From DASZHJ01 sp035507155 (GTDB lineage: Bacteria > Pseudomonadota > Alphaproteobacteria > ATCC43930 > CGMCC-115725), in contig DATJOK010000062.1 of assembly GCA_035507155.1 (NCBI GenBank), forward strand, positions 1 to 8,191: DNA of 8,191 nt. Direction: 5' to 3'. The stretch's first letter is position 1. Each line of letters opens with the position of its first letter. The translations under genes and the position numbers were made by a program. This document shows positions 1 to 7,228 of the stretch, piece by piece. The notes beneath the pieces are model-generated. The model saw only the letters and a program-made list of their open reading frames with translations, was not told the DNA's origin and made no database searches.

Positions 1-243
1 TCCGGCGACAACCAGCACGCCGCCTCGGTCGCCCGCGCCGACCTCGACGAGCAGGCGGTGCGCTCCAACCTCGCCTACTACACCCTGCTGCGCTCGATGG
101 ACGACCACGGCCGCACCGCCGCCATCCTCGGCGTCGACGTCCGGCCCGCAAAGCTCAACGAGCCCGTCGCAACCGTCAAAGACAACATCATCGCCGACGC
201 GCCGGCGAGCTGCGCCGCCAAGAGCGACAAGCAGCCCTGCTAG
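1..243 (+). CDS. C-terminal end of a TadD-like TPR protein (partial, 5' end outside window)
   Basis: The frame is open from the first base to a TAG stop and encodes the last 80 residues of a longer protein. No start codon in this stretch is convincing; a GTG at base 58 is internal. The visible sequence has a helical segment with the core RSNLAYYTLLRSMDDHGRTA (residues 21-40 of the fragment), which resembles the final repeat of TadD-type tetratricopeptide proteins of the Tad/Flp pilus system, where an 'NLAY' helix follows an 'ARxDL' segment; here 'ARADL' precedes it. A hydrophilic tail ending in Cys follows. TadD family members are usually lipoproteins needed for pilus biogenesis; that role is family knowledge and the assignment is inference from a short fragment. 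The next gene begins 22 bases downstream on the same strand, so the two probably share a transcript. Another TPR or helical-repeat protein is the main alternative. Confidence 0.5.
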   Translation, partial: SGDNQHAASVARADLDEQAVRSNLAYYTLLRSMDDHGRTAAILGVDVRPAKLNEPVATVKDNIIADAPASCAAKSDKQPC

Positions 244-265
244 CGCCCACCGTCCTTGCATCGAG

Positions 266-1285
266 ATGAATGCCTCACCGGACCACGACGAGCCGATCGC
301 TGACGAGACGGCAGCCCCCGCGGCGATCGAAACCGCAACACCGTCGGCTGCGTCCCCGCCGCCCGCCGGCCACGCCGGCCGCGACACCACCGAGACGTCT
401 CTTGCGAGGGCGCTCGCCATCGCGACCGCTCCCGCGCCGATCCAGATCCGTCAGCTTCCCCAGGTGCGGCGATCGTCGGCGCGCACCATCCGGCTCGGCC
501 CTCGCCAGGATCTGACGCCACCCTCGGCGACAGCCGCGGTGAAGCCCGATGCGCTGATGCTGATCATGATGCTGGTGACGCTGGTGCTGGCCGGCAGCGC
601 CGGCAGCCTCTACTTCCGCTTCGCCGACACGCCGATGCCGCAGCTGGCGCCAATCGCGCACGCGCCCGCCATCGAGACTCCCGCCGCCCCGCCGCCTGCG
701 GTGCCAGCGGCGGAGGTGCCCCCGAGCGCGGAACGCAGCAACCCCCTCGAGGACTACCGCCAGGGCCTGCGCTACGCCCTCGGCAACGGCGTGCCACAGG
801 ACTACGAGAAGGCCGCCAATCTTCTGCTGAAGGCGGCGCTGAAGGGCGTTCCCGACGCCCAGTACAATCTCGGCGCGCTCTACGCCAGCGGCCTCGGGGT
901 GCCGAAGGATCCAGTGCAGGCGGCGACCTGGTACCAGGCGGCGGCGCAGCAGAAGCATCCGCTCGCCGCCTTCAACCTGGCGCTCGCCTATCTCGACGGC
1001 AGCGGCGTCGAGCAGAGCGATGCGGAAGCCGCGCGCTGGTTCCGTCGCGCCGCCGAGCAGGGTGTCTCGAACGCCCAGTTCGATCTCGCGGCGCTCTATC
1101 TGAGCGGGCGGGGCGTCGAGCGCTCGGTGGGCGAGGCCTATGCCTGGTTCAGCGTGCTGGCGGCAAGCGGCGACGATGGCGCGCGCCAGCAGGTCGATCG
1201 CCTCGCCGCGACGATGTCGCGCCACGAGCTGGACGCCGCCCGCGAACGCGCCGCCCATCTCATGGAACTGCTCAATCACCGATAA
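266..1285 (+). CDS. Sel1-repeat protein with single transmembrane anchor
   Basis: Encodes 339 residues. Residues 1-94 are Ala/Pro/Thr-rich with scattered charges and probably disordered. Residues 96-116 (ALMLIMMLVTLVLAGSAGSL core) form one hydrophobic membrane segment, followed by a Pro/Ala linker to about residue 158. Residues 160-303 hold about four Sel1-type repeats with the typical pattern A-x-x-x-L-x-x-x-Y-x-x-G-x-G-V: the first is degenerate (near 162-194), and then copies start near 196, 232 and 268. A charged C-terminal helix (304-339) closes the protein. Sel1 repeats form alpha-solenoids that bind proteins; they have no enzymatic activity of their own. The layout suggests a cytoplasmic N-terminus and a periplasmic repeat domain, by inference from the single internal segment. 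It follows the TadD-like gene by 22 bases, so a supporting role in Tad pilus assembly is possible. The ATG at 266 has only a weak ribosome binding site; it is the first ATG of the frame. Confidence 0.85.
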   Translation: MNASPDHDEPIADETAAPAAIETATPSAASPPPAGHAGRDTTETSLARALAIATAPAPIQIRQLPQVRRSSARTIRLGPRQDLTPPSATAAVKPDALMLIMMLVTLVLAGSAGSLYFRFADTPMPQLAPIAHAPAIETPAAPPPAVPAAEVPPSAERSNPLEDYRQGLRYALGNGVPQDYEKAANLLLKAALKGVPDAQYNLGALYASGLGVPKDPVQAATWYQAAAQQKHPLAAFNLALAYLDGSGVEQSDAEAARWFRRAAEQGVSNAQFDLAALYLSGRGVERSVGEAYAWFSVLAASGDDGARQQVDRLAATMSRHELDAARERAAHLMELLNHR

Positions 1286-1432
1286 GCCGGCCGGCCGCAA
1301 CTGCCGCATCCTCCCCGGATCGGCTATCCACCCGTGCAGTCGATCCCAAGCAGGACTTGTCCTCGATCGCTTCTACGGCGCTCTTCTGTTACCGTTGCTC
1401 AGTCACGGGCATCATCCGAATTGACCGTCATC

Positions 1433-1924
1433 ATGCGGACCTTCAGGCAAGTTGTATTCGCGCTTTTGCTGACGCTGGCAACGACCGCGGCATGCACGAC
1501 GCATCTCGAATACCCGACCTATCAGATCAAAATCGCCCCATCCGCTGATGCCAAGGCTGACCTTGCGGCGATGGACGCCGTGCTCACCTCGAGCGGATTC
1601 CGGTCGCTGGCGTCGGACCCGCGGATTGGACGAAGTGGGATCCTGCCTTGCGTCGGAAACATCCACATCGAAGGGATGTACGCGCTCAACAGCACAAGCG
1701 GCGCCTATGTTGGCAAGATCGACGACAATCGATGGTCGATCGTCATGATGGATACGAGCAAACTCGGTGCGTCATTCTCCGATCGGGAGAACGTGATCTT
1801 TGGCCAGCTGATCGATGGCCTCAAGAACAGCGTCGGGAGCGAACGTGTTGATGCACCCAAGAGCTGGGGTGCCGGGATCCTGCGCTGCAATCCAGGGTCG
1901 ACGCATAGCGTGACGGTACTCTGA
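1433..1924 (+). CDS. small putative lipoprotein, unrecognised
   Basis: Encodes 163 residues from the ATG at 1433. This start is chosen because it puts a classic signal peptide at the N-terminus: Arg residues at 2 and 5, a hydrophobic stretch at 7-16, then a lipobox-like TAAC with Cys21 as candidate lipidation site. Thr rather than Leu at position -3 makes the lipobox imperfect, so a secreted soluble protein is an alternative. No Shine-Dalgarno sequence precedes the ATG. The mature part has two more cysteines (73 and 152) that could form a disulfide in the periplasm, and an alternating pattern suggestive of beta strands (for example around 76-107). I recognise no family. By hand count bases 1441-1920 are about 59% GC, clearly below the adjacent Sel1 gene at about 70% in a sampled line, which suggests a more recent arrival or relaxed composition. 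It stands alone: 147 bases from the Sel1 gene and convergent with ispE. Confidence 0.7.
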   Translation: MRTFRQVVFALLLTLATTAACTTHLEYPTYQIKIAPSADAKADLAAMDAVLTSSGFRSLASDPRIGRSGILPCVGNIHIEGMYALNSTSGAYVGKIDDNRWSIVMMDTSKLGASFSDRENVIFGQLIDGLKNSVGSERVDAPKSWGAGILRCNPGSTHSVTVL

Positions 1925-1963
1925 GCGTCTTCCGGACGACAATCGCGGTTCGGCGACAGACCC

Positions 1964-2824
1964 CTAAAGAAGCTGCGCCGCGGCGACCCACCATCGGGGA
2001 CGCGTGCTCGCCAGCCGCTGTGCGCCGGCACGGGCCGCGGCCTCCGTCGCGAAAAGCGCGAAGCAGGTGGCGCCGCTGCCGCACATGCGGGTGAGGAGCG
2101 CCTCCGGAAGCGATTGCAGCGCCTGCAGCACATCCGAGATCTCCGGCGCGACGCTGATCGCCGCCTCGGTGAGATCGTTGCGCCGCGCCTGCAGCAGGCT
2201 CGCGAGCGCCGCCGCGTCGGGAGCGCCCGCCTCGAAGCGCGCCGGCGCGGAGAACGCGCCATGGCGCGCCTTGAACACCGCCGGCGTCGACACGGCAACG
2301 CCGGGATTGGCGAGCACCACCCACGCGGCGGGGAGCGCGGGCGCCGGCGTCACCGCCTCACCAACGCCGCCGAGCCATGCGGTCCTGCCGAGGAGGCAGA
2401 CCGGCACGTCGGCGCCGAGCGCGGCCGCCAGATCCGCAAAGCGCGGCGACGACAGATCGAGCTGCCAGAGCTCCGCCAGGGCAGCGAGCGTGGCGGCCGC
2501 ATCGCTGGAGCCGCCGCCGATGCCGGAAGCGACCGGGAGGTTCTTGCGGAGCGTGAGCGCCACGGCGGGAGCGCGTCCGGCGCGCCCGGCCAACGCGATC
2601 GCCGCGCGCCAGACCAGATTGCCGTCCGGCTTTTCGCCGGCGAGCGCCGGCGCGAAAGGTCCGTCGAGGGCGAGGCTGAGCGCCGCCGCCGGCGCAGCCG
2701 TCACCTCGTCGCCGACATCGGCGAAGGCGACCAGGCTGTCGAGGAGATGGTAGCCGTCGGCGCGACGGCCGAGGACGTGCAGATAGAGGTTGAGCTTGGC
2801 GGGCGCGGCCCGGCGAACCGCCAT
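1964..2824 (-). CDS. ispE: 4-diphosphocytidyl-2-C-methyl-D-erythritol kinase
   Basis: Encodes 286 residues, the usual length for IspE. This cytoplasmic GHMP-family kinase phosphorylates the 2-hydroxyl of 4-diphosphocytidyl-2-C-methylerythritol using ATP, the fourth step of the MEP (non-mevalonate) isoprenoid pathway. All hallmark motifs are visible: PAKLNLYLHVLGRRADGYH at residues 8-26 with catalytic Lys10; the glycine-rich ATP loop PVASGIGGGSSDAA at 97-110; the catalytic Asp139 in GADVP (137-141); and the C-terminal GHMP motif CGSGATCFALF at 248-258. Nothing looks broken. The ATG lies 10 bases after the TGA of the upstream TPR gene and has no Shine-Dalgarno sequence of its own, so translation is probably coupled to that gene. 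Its 3' end faces the lipoprotein gene across 39 bases. Confidence 0.97.
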   Translation of the reverse strand: MAVRRAAPAKLNLYLHVLGRRADGYHLLDSLVAFADVGDEVTAAPAAALSLALDGPFAPALAGEKPDGNLVWRAAIALAGRAGRAPAVALTLRKNLPVASGIGGGSSDAAATLAALAELWQLDLSSPRFADLAAALGADVPVCLLGRTAWLGGVGEAVTPAPALPAAWVVLANPGVAVSTPAVFKARHGAFSAPARFEAGAPDAAALASLLQARRNDLTEAAISVAPEISDVLQALQSLPEALLTRMCGSGATCFALFATEAAARAGAQRLASTRPRWWVAAAQLL

Positions 2825-2834
2825 GCGGCCGGGC

Positions 2835-4625
2835 TCAGCCGCCGCTCGAAGTGACGCCGGGCGCGAGCGCGCCCGGAGCCGCTGTCAGCCCCTTGTCCAG
2901 CTTGGCGTCGATGATCTTCACCTGGTCGGCCTCCGGCTGGAACTGCAGCGCGCGCCGCCATTGGTAGCGCGCTTCGGCCGTACGGCCGGTGCGCCAATAG
3001 ACATCGCCCAGGTGGTCGTTGATGGTGGGATCCTCCGGAAGGAGCTCGATCGCCCGCTCGAGATACTGCGTCGCCTGCGGATAGCTGCCGAGCTGGTAAT
3101 AGGCCCAGCCCAGGCTGTCGACGATGTAGCCATCATTGGGACGGAGCTCCACCGCGCGCTCCACCATCTTGAGCGCGTGGTCGAGATGTTCGCGCCGCTC
3201 GATCCAGGAATAGCCGAGATAGTTCAGCACCAGCGGCTGATCGGGCTGCAGCTCGAGCGCGTGCAGGAAATCGGCCTCGGCGCGCGGCCAGTCGCCCGAG
3301 CGCTCGAGCGCGATGCCGCGGCTGTAGAAGAGGCTCCAGTAGCGCGCCTCCGGACTGAGCCGGGCAACGGCGCCGTTATAGGCGGTGACGGCTTCGGCGA
3401 AACGGTTCCGCGCGCGCAGCATGTCGCCGAGCGCGATCAGCGGCTGGGCGGCGCTCGGCCGCTCCGCCGCCATCGCCCTGAGCTCCGATGCCGCCTCGTC
3501 GACGCGGTCGAGCTCGTCGAGCACCTCCGCCTCGCGCAGCCGCGCGCTCCAGGCGAAGGCCGAGGCAGGATCGATGGCGCGGTAAGTCGCCAGCGCCTCG
3601 GTCAGGCGCTGCTCGCCCTCGGCGATCTCGGCCGCGAGGAACAGGGCGAGCGGATGCTTCGGCTTCAGCTCGAGCGCGAGGCGCGCGTAGAGCAGGGACA
3701 GATCCTGGGTATCGCGCTGGTTCAGCAGCGCGGCGATGTCGAACATCGCCTCCGCGAGCCCATCCTGCACGGTGGCGACCGGCGCCGGGGGCACCTTGCC
3801 GGCGGCGACCCGGGCAAGGCTCGGCTGCACGAGATCGCTGCTGTCGGGATTCTCCTTGAGGAAACGCTCGTAGAGCGCCTTCGCTTCGGGCACCCGCTCG
3901 TGGCGCTCGAAGAAGGTGCCGGCCATGTCGACCGTGCGCCAGTTCAGATGATCCGGTGACTCGATGATCTTCTTGTAGGTTCGGCTGGCGCCGTCGACAT
4001 CGCCCAGATAGTCGTCGATGAGGGCGAGGTGGAACAGCTTCAGCTGCTCGAAGCCGCGCAGCTTGTCGAAGCGGTCGAGCCCTGCCAGCGCGCCCTTCTC
4101 GTCGTGCTGCCCGGCCTTGGTCCAGGCGACCACCAGCGGCGTCGAGAAACGCAGCAGTCCATCCTGCGGCAAGTGATCCGCTGCGGCCGCGGCGCCGGCA
4201 GTGTCGCCGGACTTCAGCTGCTGCACCAGAAGCGCCAGCGCCGGCAGACCGGCGCGCGGATCGACGGCGGCGATCCGGCGTGCGAGCTCGTCGGCGCGCT
4301 TGAAGTCGCCTTCGCCCAGGCGGAGCAGGAAGGTGCGGCGCATCAGCTCGAGATTGTTGGGGTCCTGCAGCAGCGAGCGCTCGAGATAATCGGCGGCGGC
4401 GGCATAGTCGTGCTCGCGCTGCGCGAGGCTGCCGGCGAGGTAGCTGCCATAGGCGCTCTCGGTCGGGATCGCCGGCGCATCGGCGGCAGGCTGCACGCTC
4501 CGCGCCGCCGTGGTGCCGCCGGACGGAACCGGCTGGTGCGCGCAGGCCGCGAGCGCCGAGACGAGCAGCAGCGCCAGGCTGCGCCCGATCCTTCCCATAC
4601 TCATGTTTTCGAAGCCGCTCGCCAT
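2835..4625 (-). CDS. large TPR-repeat lipoprotein
   Basis: Encodes 596 residues from the ATG at 4625. The N-terminus carries a lipoprotein signal: a GRIGRS basic region, the hydrophobic LALLLVSALAAC, and Cys28 as lipidation site, so the protein is probably anchored in a membrane facing the periplasm. Tetratricopeptide repeats are clear near residues 57-90 and, in a row, from about 394 to 566 (motifs such as DSLGWAYYQLGSYPQA); the centre is also helical-repeat-like but degenerate. The C-terminal 20 residues are a Gly/Ala/Pro tail. The function is unknown; TPRs bind partner proteins. A TPR protein of this kind next to ispE is, to my knowledge, common in alphaproteobacteria. The start is uncertain: a GTG at 4637 and ATGs at 4625, 4604 and 4598 share the frame. 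The ATG at 4625 has an AGGGG just upstream, though very close; 4604 or 4598 would give a more compact signal peptide. Confidence 0.9.
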   Translation of the reverse strand: MASGFENMSMGRIGRSLALLLVSALAACAHQPVPSGGTTAARSVQPAADAPAIPTESAYGSYLAGSLAQREHDYAAAADYLERSLLQDPNNLELMRRTFLLRLGEGDFKRADELARRIAAVDPRAGLPALALLVQQLKSGDTAGAAAAADHLPQDGLLRFSTPLVVAWTKAGQHDEKGALAGLDRFDKLRGFEQLKLFHLALIDDYLGDVDGASRTYKKIIESPDHLNWRTVDMAGTFFERHERVPEAKALYERFLKENPDSSDLVQPSLARVAAGKVPPAPVATVQDGLAEAMFDIAALLNQRDTQDLSLLYARLALELKPKHPLALFLAAEIAEGEQRLTEALATYRAIDPASAFAWSARLREAEVLDELDRVDEAASELRAMAAERPSAAQPLIALGDMLRARNRFAEAVTAYNGAVARLSPEARYWSLFYSRGIALERSGDWPRAEADFLHALELQPDQPLVLNYLGYSWIERREHLDHALKMVERAVELRPNDGYIVDSLGWAYYQLGSYPQATQYLERAIELLPEDPTINDHLGDVYWRTGRTAEARYQWRRALQFQPEADQVKIIDAKLDKGLTAAPGALAPGVTSSGG

Positions 4626-4674
4626 TGCCCCTGCCACCCGCGTTGTCCCGGAAAGCCTGCCTCCCGGGATCAGA

Positions 4675-4699
4675 ACAATAATATAATGCCGGATCCGGC
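4675..4699 (-). terminator. palindrome plus AT-rich stretch between ETF-QO and TPR genes; possible weak terminator
   Basis: Read on the minus strand, just after the ETF-QO stop codon, a perfect 12-base palindrome GCCGGATCCGGC (4688-4699) is followed directly by ATTATATTATTGT. In RNA this could form a four-pair stem with a GATC loop and a T-rich tail, a weak intrinsic terminator or attenuator. The same AT stretch contains TATATT, which could instead be a -10 element for the TPR-ispE unit, but I see no good -35 box at the right distance. Either way it marks the one AT-rich break inside an otherwise GC-rich minus-strand cluster. Confidence 0.3.
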
Positions 4700-4706
4700 T
4701 GCCCTA

Positions 4707-6329
4707 TCACATGTTCGGATAATTTGGGCCGCCGCCACCTTCGGGAACCACCCAGTTAATGTTCTGGGTCGGATCCTTAATGTCGCAGGTTTTGCAGTGA
4801 ACGCAATTTTGCGCGTTTATCTGCAGCCGCGGCGCGGCGGCGCTCCCGTCCCGGACGATCTCGTAGACGCCCGCCGGGCAATAGCGCTGCTCCGGGGAAT
4901 CGTAAAGGGCGTAATTGACCGCGATCGCCGTCTGCGGATCCCTGAGCCTGAGATGCGCCGGCTGGTTCTCCTCGTGGTTCGTATTGGAGATGAATACCGA
5001 GGAAAGCCGGTCGAAGCTCACCTTGCCGTCCGGCTTCGGATAGTCGATCGGCCGGCAGTCCTTCGCCTTCTTGAGATGCAGGTGGTCGGCGGTGTTGCGG
5101 AAGGTCCAGGGCGCCCGGCCGCGCAGCACATAGGTATCGAAGGCGGCATAGGCGAGACCCGGCAGCAGGCCCCAGCGGAAGGCCGGGCGGATGTTGCGCG
5201 ACCGGTAGAGCTCGTCCCATATCCAGCTTGCCTCCAGCGCCGCGCGGTAGTCGGCGCTGGCATCGCCATGGAGCCGGCGAAAGGCGATTTCCGCCGCCAC
5301 CATGCCCGATTTCATCGCGGTATGGCTGCCCTTGATCTTGGGGACGTTGAGGAAGCCGGCGGCACAGCCGATCACCATGCCGCCCGGGAAGGACAGCGCC
5401 GGCACCGACTGGAAGCCGCCCTCGTTGAGGGCACGGGCACCGTAGGAAATGCGGCGGCCGCCCTCGAAGATCGGACGGATGGCGGGGTGCGTCTTGAAGC
5501 GCTGCAGCTCCTCAAAGGGACTCAAGAACGGGTTCTCGTAGTCGAGCCCGACCACGAATCCGACGGCCACCTGCCGGTTCTCGAGATGGTAAAGGAAGGA
5601 GCCGCCATAGGTGTGCTGGTCCATGGGCCAGCCGACCGTATGCAGCACCAGGCCGGGATGGTGCTGCTCCGCGGGCACTTCCCAGAGCTCCTTGACGCCG
5701 ATGCCATAGGTCTGCGGATCGGACGATTTGCGCAGGCCGAAGCGCTCGTTGATCTCCTTGGTGAGCGATCCCCGGCAGCCCTCGGCGAAGAGCGTCTCCT
5801 TGCCGCGCAGCTCCACGCCCGGCTGGAAGTTCTCCGTGGGCTTGCCGTCCTTGCCGATTCCCATGCTGCCGGTGGCGACGCCGAGAACGCGGCCGTCCTC
5901 GCCGTAGAGCACCTCGGCGCCCGCAAAGCCCGCATAGATCTCGACCCCGAGCGCTTCCGCCTCCCGGGCAAGCCAGCGGCAGAGGTTGCCGAGGCTGATG
6001 ATGTAATTGCCGCGATTGTGCATCTGCGGCGGTGTCGGCAGGCGGAACGCGCGCTTCTCGGTCAGAAAGAGAAATCGATCCTCCTGCGCCGGTGTGATGA
6101 GCGGCGCGCCGCGCTCGCGCCAGTCCGGAATCAGCTCGTCGAGGGCGCGCGGCTCGATCACCGCGCCGGAGAGGATGTGAGCGCCGACCTCGGAGCCCTT
6201 CTCGATGACGCAGACGGAGACCTCCTGCTGGCGCTCGGCGGCGAGCTGCTTCAACCGGATCGCGCTCGCGAGCCCGGACGGCCCGGCGCCCACGATCACG
6301 ACATCATACTCCATGGTCTCGCGTGTCAT
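4707..6329 (-). CDS. electron transfer flavoprotein-ubiquinone oxidoreductase
   Basis: Encodes 540 residues, typical for bacterial ETF-QO. The enzyme is a monotopic inner-membrane flavoprotein that takes electrons from reduced ETF, which serves acyl-CoA and related dehydrogenases, and passes them to ubiquinone. The N-terminal FAD dinucleotide fold is seen as VVIVGAGPSGLASA (residues 10-23) with an acidic strand end at Glu43. A second FAD-contacting segment, GGMVIGCAAGFLNVPKIKGS, covers 316-335. The C-terminal 4Fe-4S cluster ligands are Cys484, Cys509, Cys512 and Cys515, with the 25-3-3 spacing of the family, and the protein ends in the characteristic glycine-rich PNYPNM tail. The ATG at 6329 has GAGGA just upstream; an in-frame ATG at 6314 would remove only five residues. 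It is divergent from the glycosylase gene and upstream of, and codirectional with, the TPR-ispE pair 81 bases away. Confidence 0.97.
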   Translation of the reverse strand: MTRETMEYDVVIVGAGPSGLASAIRLKQLAAERQQEVSVCVIEKGSEVGAHILSGAVIEPRALDELIPDWRERGAPLITPAQEDRFLFLTEKRAFRLPTPPQMHNRGNYIISLGNLCRWLAREAEALGVEIYAGFAGAEVLYGEDGRVLGVATGSMGIGKDGKPTENFQPGVELRGKETLFAEGCRGSLTKEINERFGLRKSSDPQTYGIGVKELWEVPAEQHHPGLVLHTVGWPMDQHTYGGSFLYHLENRQVAVGFVVGLDYENPFLSPFEELQRFKTHPAIRPIFEGGRRISYGARALNEGGFQSVPALSFPGGMVIGCAAGFLNVPKIKGSHTAMKSGMVAAEIAFRRLHGDASADYRAALEASWIWDELYRSRNIRPAFRWGLLPGLAYAAFDTYVLRGRAPWTFRNTADHLHLKKAKDCRPIDYPKPDGKVSFDRLSSVFISNTNHEENQPAHLRLRDPQTAIAVNYALYDSPEQRYCPAGVYEIVRDGSAAAPRLQINAQNCVHCKTCDIKDPTQNINWVVPEGGGGPNYPNM

Positions 6330-6448
6330 GGTCCTCGCTGGTTCCGTGCTGTTGCTGAAGGCCCGAGAAGGCGGCGCCGAGGGTCGGTCGCACTATAGGG
6401 AGGGAGGTTTTGAAGGGCCAGAGGCGAGGTGCTAGGGTCGCCTCCGCG
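6330..6448. promoter_or_regulatory. divergent intergenic region between ETF-QO and uracil-DNA glycosylase
   Basis: These 119 bases separate two start codons that point away from each other, so promoters for both genes should lie here or within the gene starts. On the minus strand TATAGT (6393-6398) is a candidate -10 for ETF-QO; no matching -35 is evident. On the plus strand GGGAGGGAGG (6398-6407) is purine-rich and Shine-Dalgarno-like but lies about 40 bases before the chosen ATG. I infer promoter function from layout and cannot define exact elements. Confidence 0.35.
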
Positions 6449-7228
6449 ATGAGCGCCAAGCCGCTGACTGAACTGCTCTCTTGGTACGTGGCGATGGGCG
6501 CCGACGAGGCGATCGGCGCCGAGGCGGTGGATCGTCTCGCCGCCACAGCGGCTCCGGTACCGCGGATCGCCGCTCCGCCGCCGGCCTCCGCCGCCCCCCT
6601 GGTCGCTCCCGGCGCCGCCGCGGCGAGCGCCCGGGAGCTTGCCGCCGCCGCCACTACCCTGGCAGAGCTCGAGGCGGCGGTGCGCGCCTTCGATGGCTGC
6701 GCCCTCAAGCGCACGGCCACCAACACGGTGTTCGCCGACGGCAACCCGGAAGCACCGCTGATGGTGATCGGCGAGGCGCCGGGCGCCGACGAGGACCGTA
6801 TCGGTCGTCCCTTCGTAGGGCGCGCGGGCCAGCTTCTCGATCGCATGCTGGCGGCAATCGGCATCGACCGCACCCAGGCCTACATCACCAACGTGCTGTT
6901 CTGGCGCCCGCCCGGAAACCGCAAGCCCACGCCCGACGAGGTCGCCGCCTGCCTTCCGTTCCTGTGGCGCCACATCGCGCTGAAACACCCCCGGCTGGTG
7001 GTGATGGCGGGCGGCACCTCCGCCAGCACGCTGCTGGGGCGCGCCGAGGGGATCATGCGGCTGCGCGGCCGCTGGTTCGATCTCGCCGTCCCAGGGCTCG
7101 AGCGCCCGGTGCCGGCGCTTGCCACCTTTCACCCCTCCTTCCTGCTGCGCGCGCCCGCCCGCAAGGCAGAGGCCTGGAGCGATTTACTAAGTCTGAAATC
7201 GCGACTTGACAGGCCTCCGCCCGGCTGA
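6449..7228 (+). CDS. family-4-type uracil-DNA glycosylase with incomplete Fe-S ligands
   Basis: Encodes 259 residues. The enzyme removes uracil from DNA, which arises by cytosine deamination or dUTP incorporation, and starts base excision repair. Family-4 motifs are present: motif 1 GEAPGADEDRIGRPFVGRAG at residues 108-127, a conserved segment YITNVLFWRPPGNRKPTPDE at 145-164, and motif 2 HPSFLLR at 228-234. Residues 3-30 form a predicted helix containing SWYVAMGADEAIG, linked by an Ala/Pro-rich stretch (about 31-70) to the catalytic domain. In canonical members four cysteines bind a 4Fe-4S cluster; here Cys84 and Cys168 remain, while the expected second and third positions appear to be Lys87 and Trp152. 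The ATG at 6449 is preferred; an in-frame TTG at 6410 sits only two bases after GGGAGG and adds a basic 13-residue extension unlike the family. It is divergent from ETF-QO, and the transglycosylase gene follows after 240 bases. Confidence 0.93.
   Translation: MSAKPLTELLSWYVAMGADEAIGAEAVDRLAATAAPVPRIAAPPPASAAPLVAPGAAAASARELAAAATTLAELEAAVRAFDGCALKRTATNTVFADGNPEAPLMVIGEAPGADEDRIGRPFVGRAGQLLDRMLAAIGIDRTQAYITNVLFWRPPGNRKPTPDEVAACLPFLWRHIALKHPRLVVMAGGTSASTLLGRAEGIMRLRGRWFDLAVPGLERPVPALATFHPSFLLRAPARKAEAWSDLLSLKSRLDRPPPG

Noticed and set aside
275..1309. Open frame of 344 codons on the minus strand opposite the Sel1 gene
   Set aside because: The Sel1 repeats on the plus strand are clear, while the antisense product is a low-complexity Arg/Gly/Ala-rich chain with no family features.
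1925..1963. CGTC-TTCCG-GACG stem in the convergent gap between the lipoprotein gene and ispE
   Set aside because: The stem has only four pairs and no T-run on either strand, too weak to call a terminator.
2114..4029. Plus-strand open frames opposite ispE and the TPR gene (2114-2854 and 2790-3959)
   Set aside because: They are antisense to genes with clear motifs, with biased Arg/Ala composition and no recognisable product.
4029..6398. Open frame of 789 codons on the plus strand opposite ETF-QO and the TPR gene
   Set aside because: It is antisense to two well-supported genes, its product is rich in Arg/Ala/Gly/Leu without recognisable domains, and long antisense frames are expected in GC-rich genomes.
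6391..6402. CACTATAGGGAG, identical to 12 bases of the T7 phage promoter start region
   Set aside because: The upstream specificity part of the T7 promoter is not present (only about 3 of 10 bases agree), so this is most likely chance.
6410..6448. Upstream TTG start for the uracil-DNA glycosylase
   Set aside because: The GGGAGG lies only two bases before the TTG, and the added 13 residues are basic and unlike the usual N-terminus; the ATG at 6449 gives a more natural protein.
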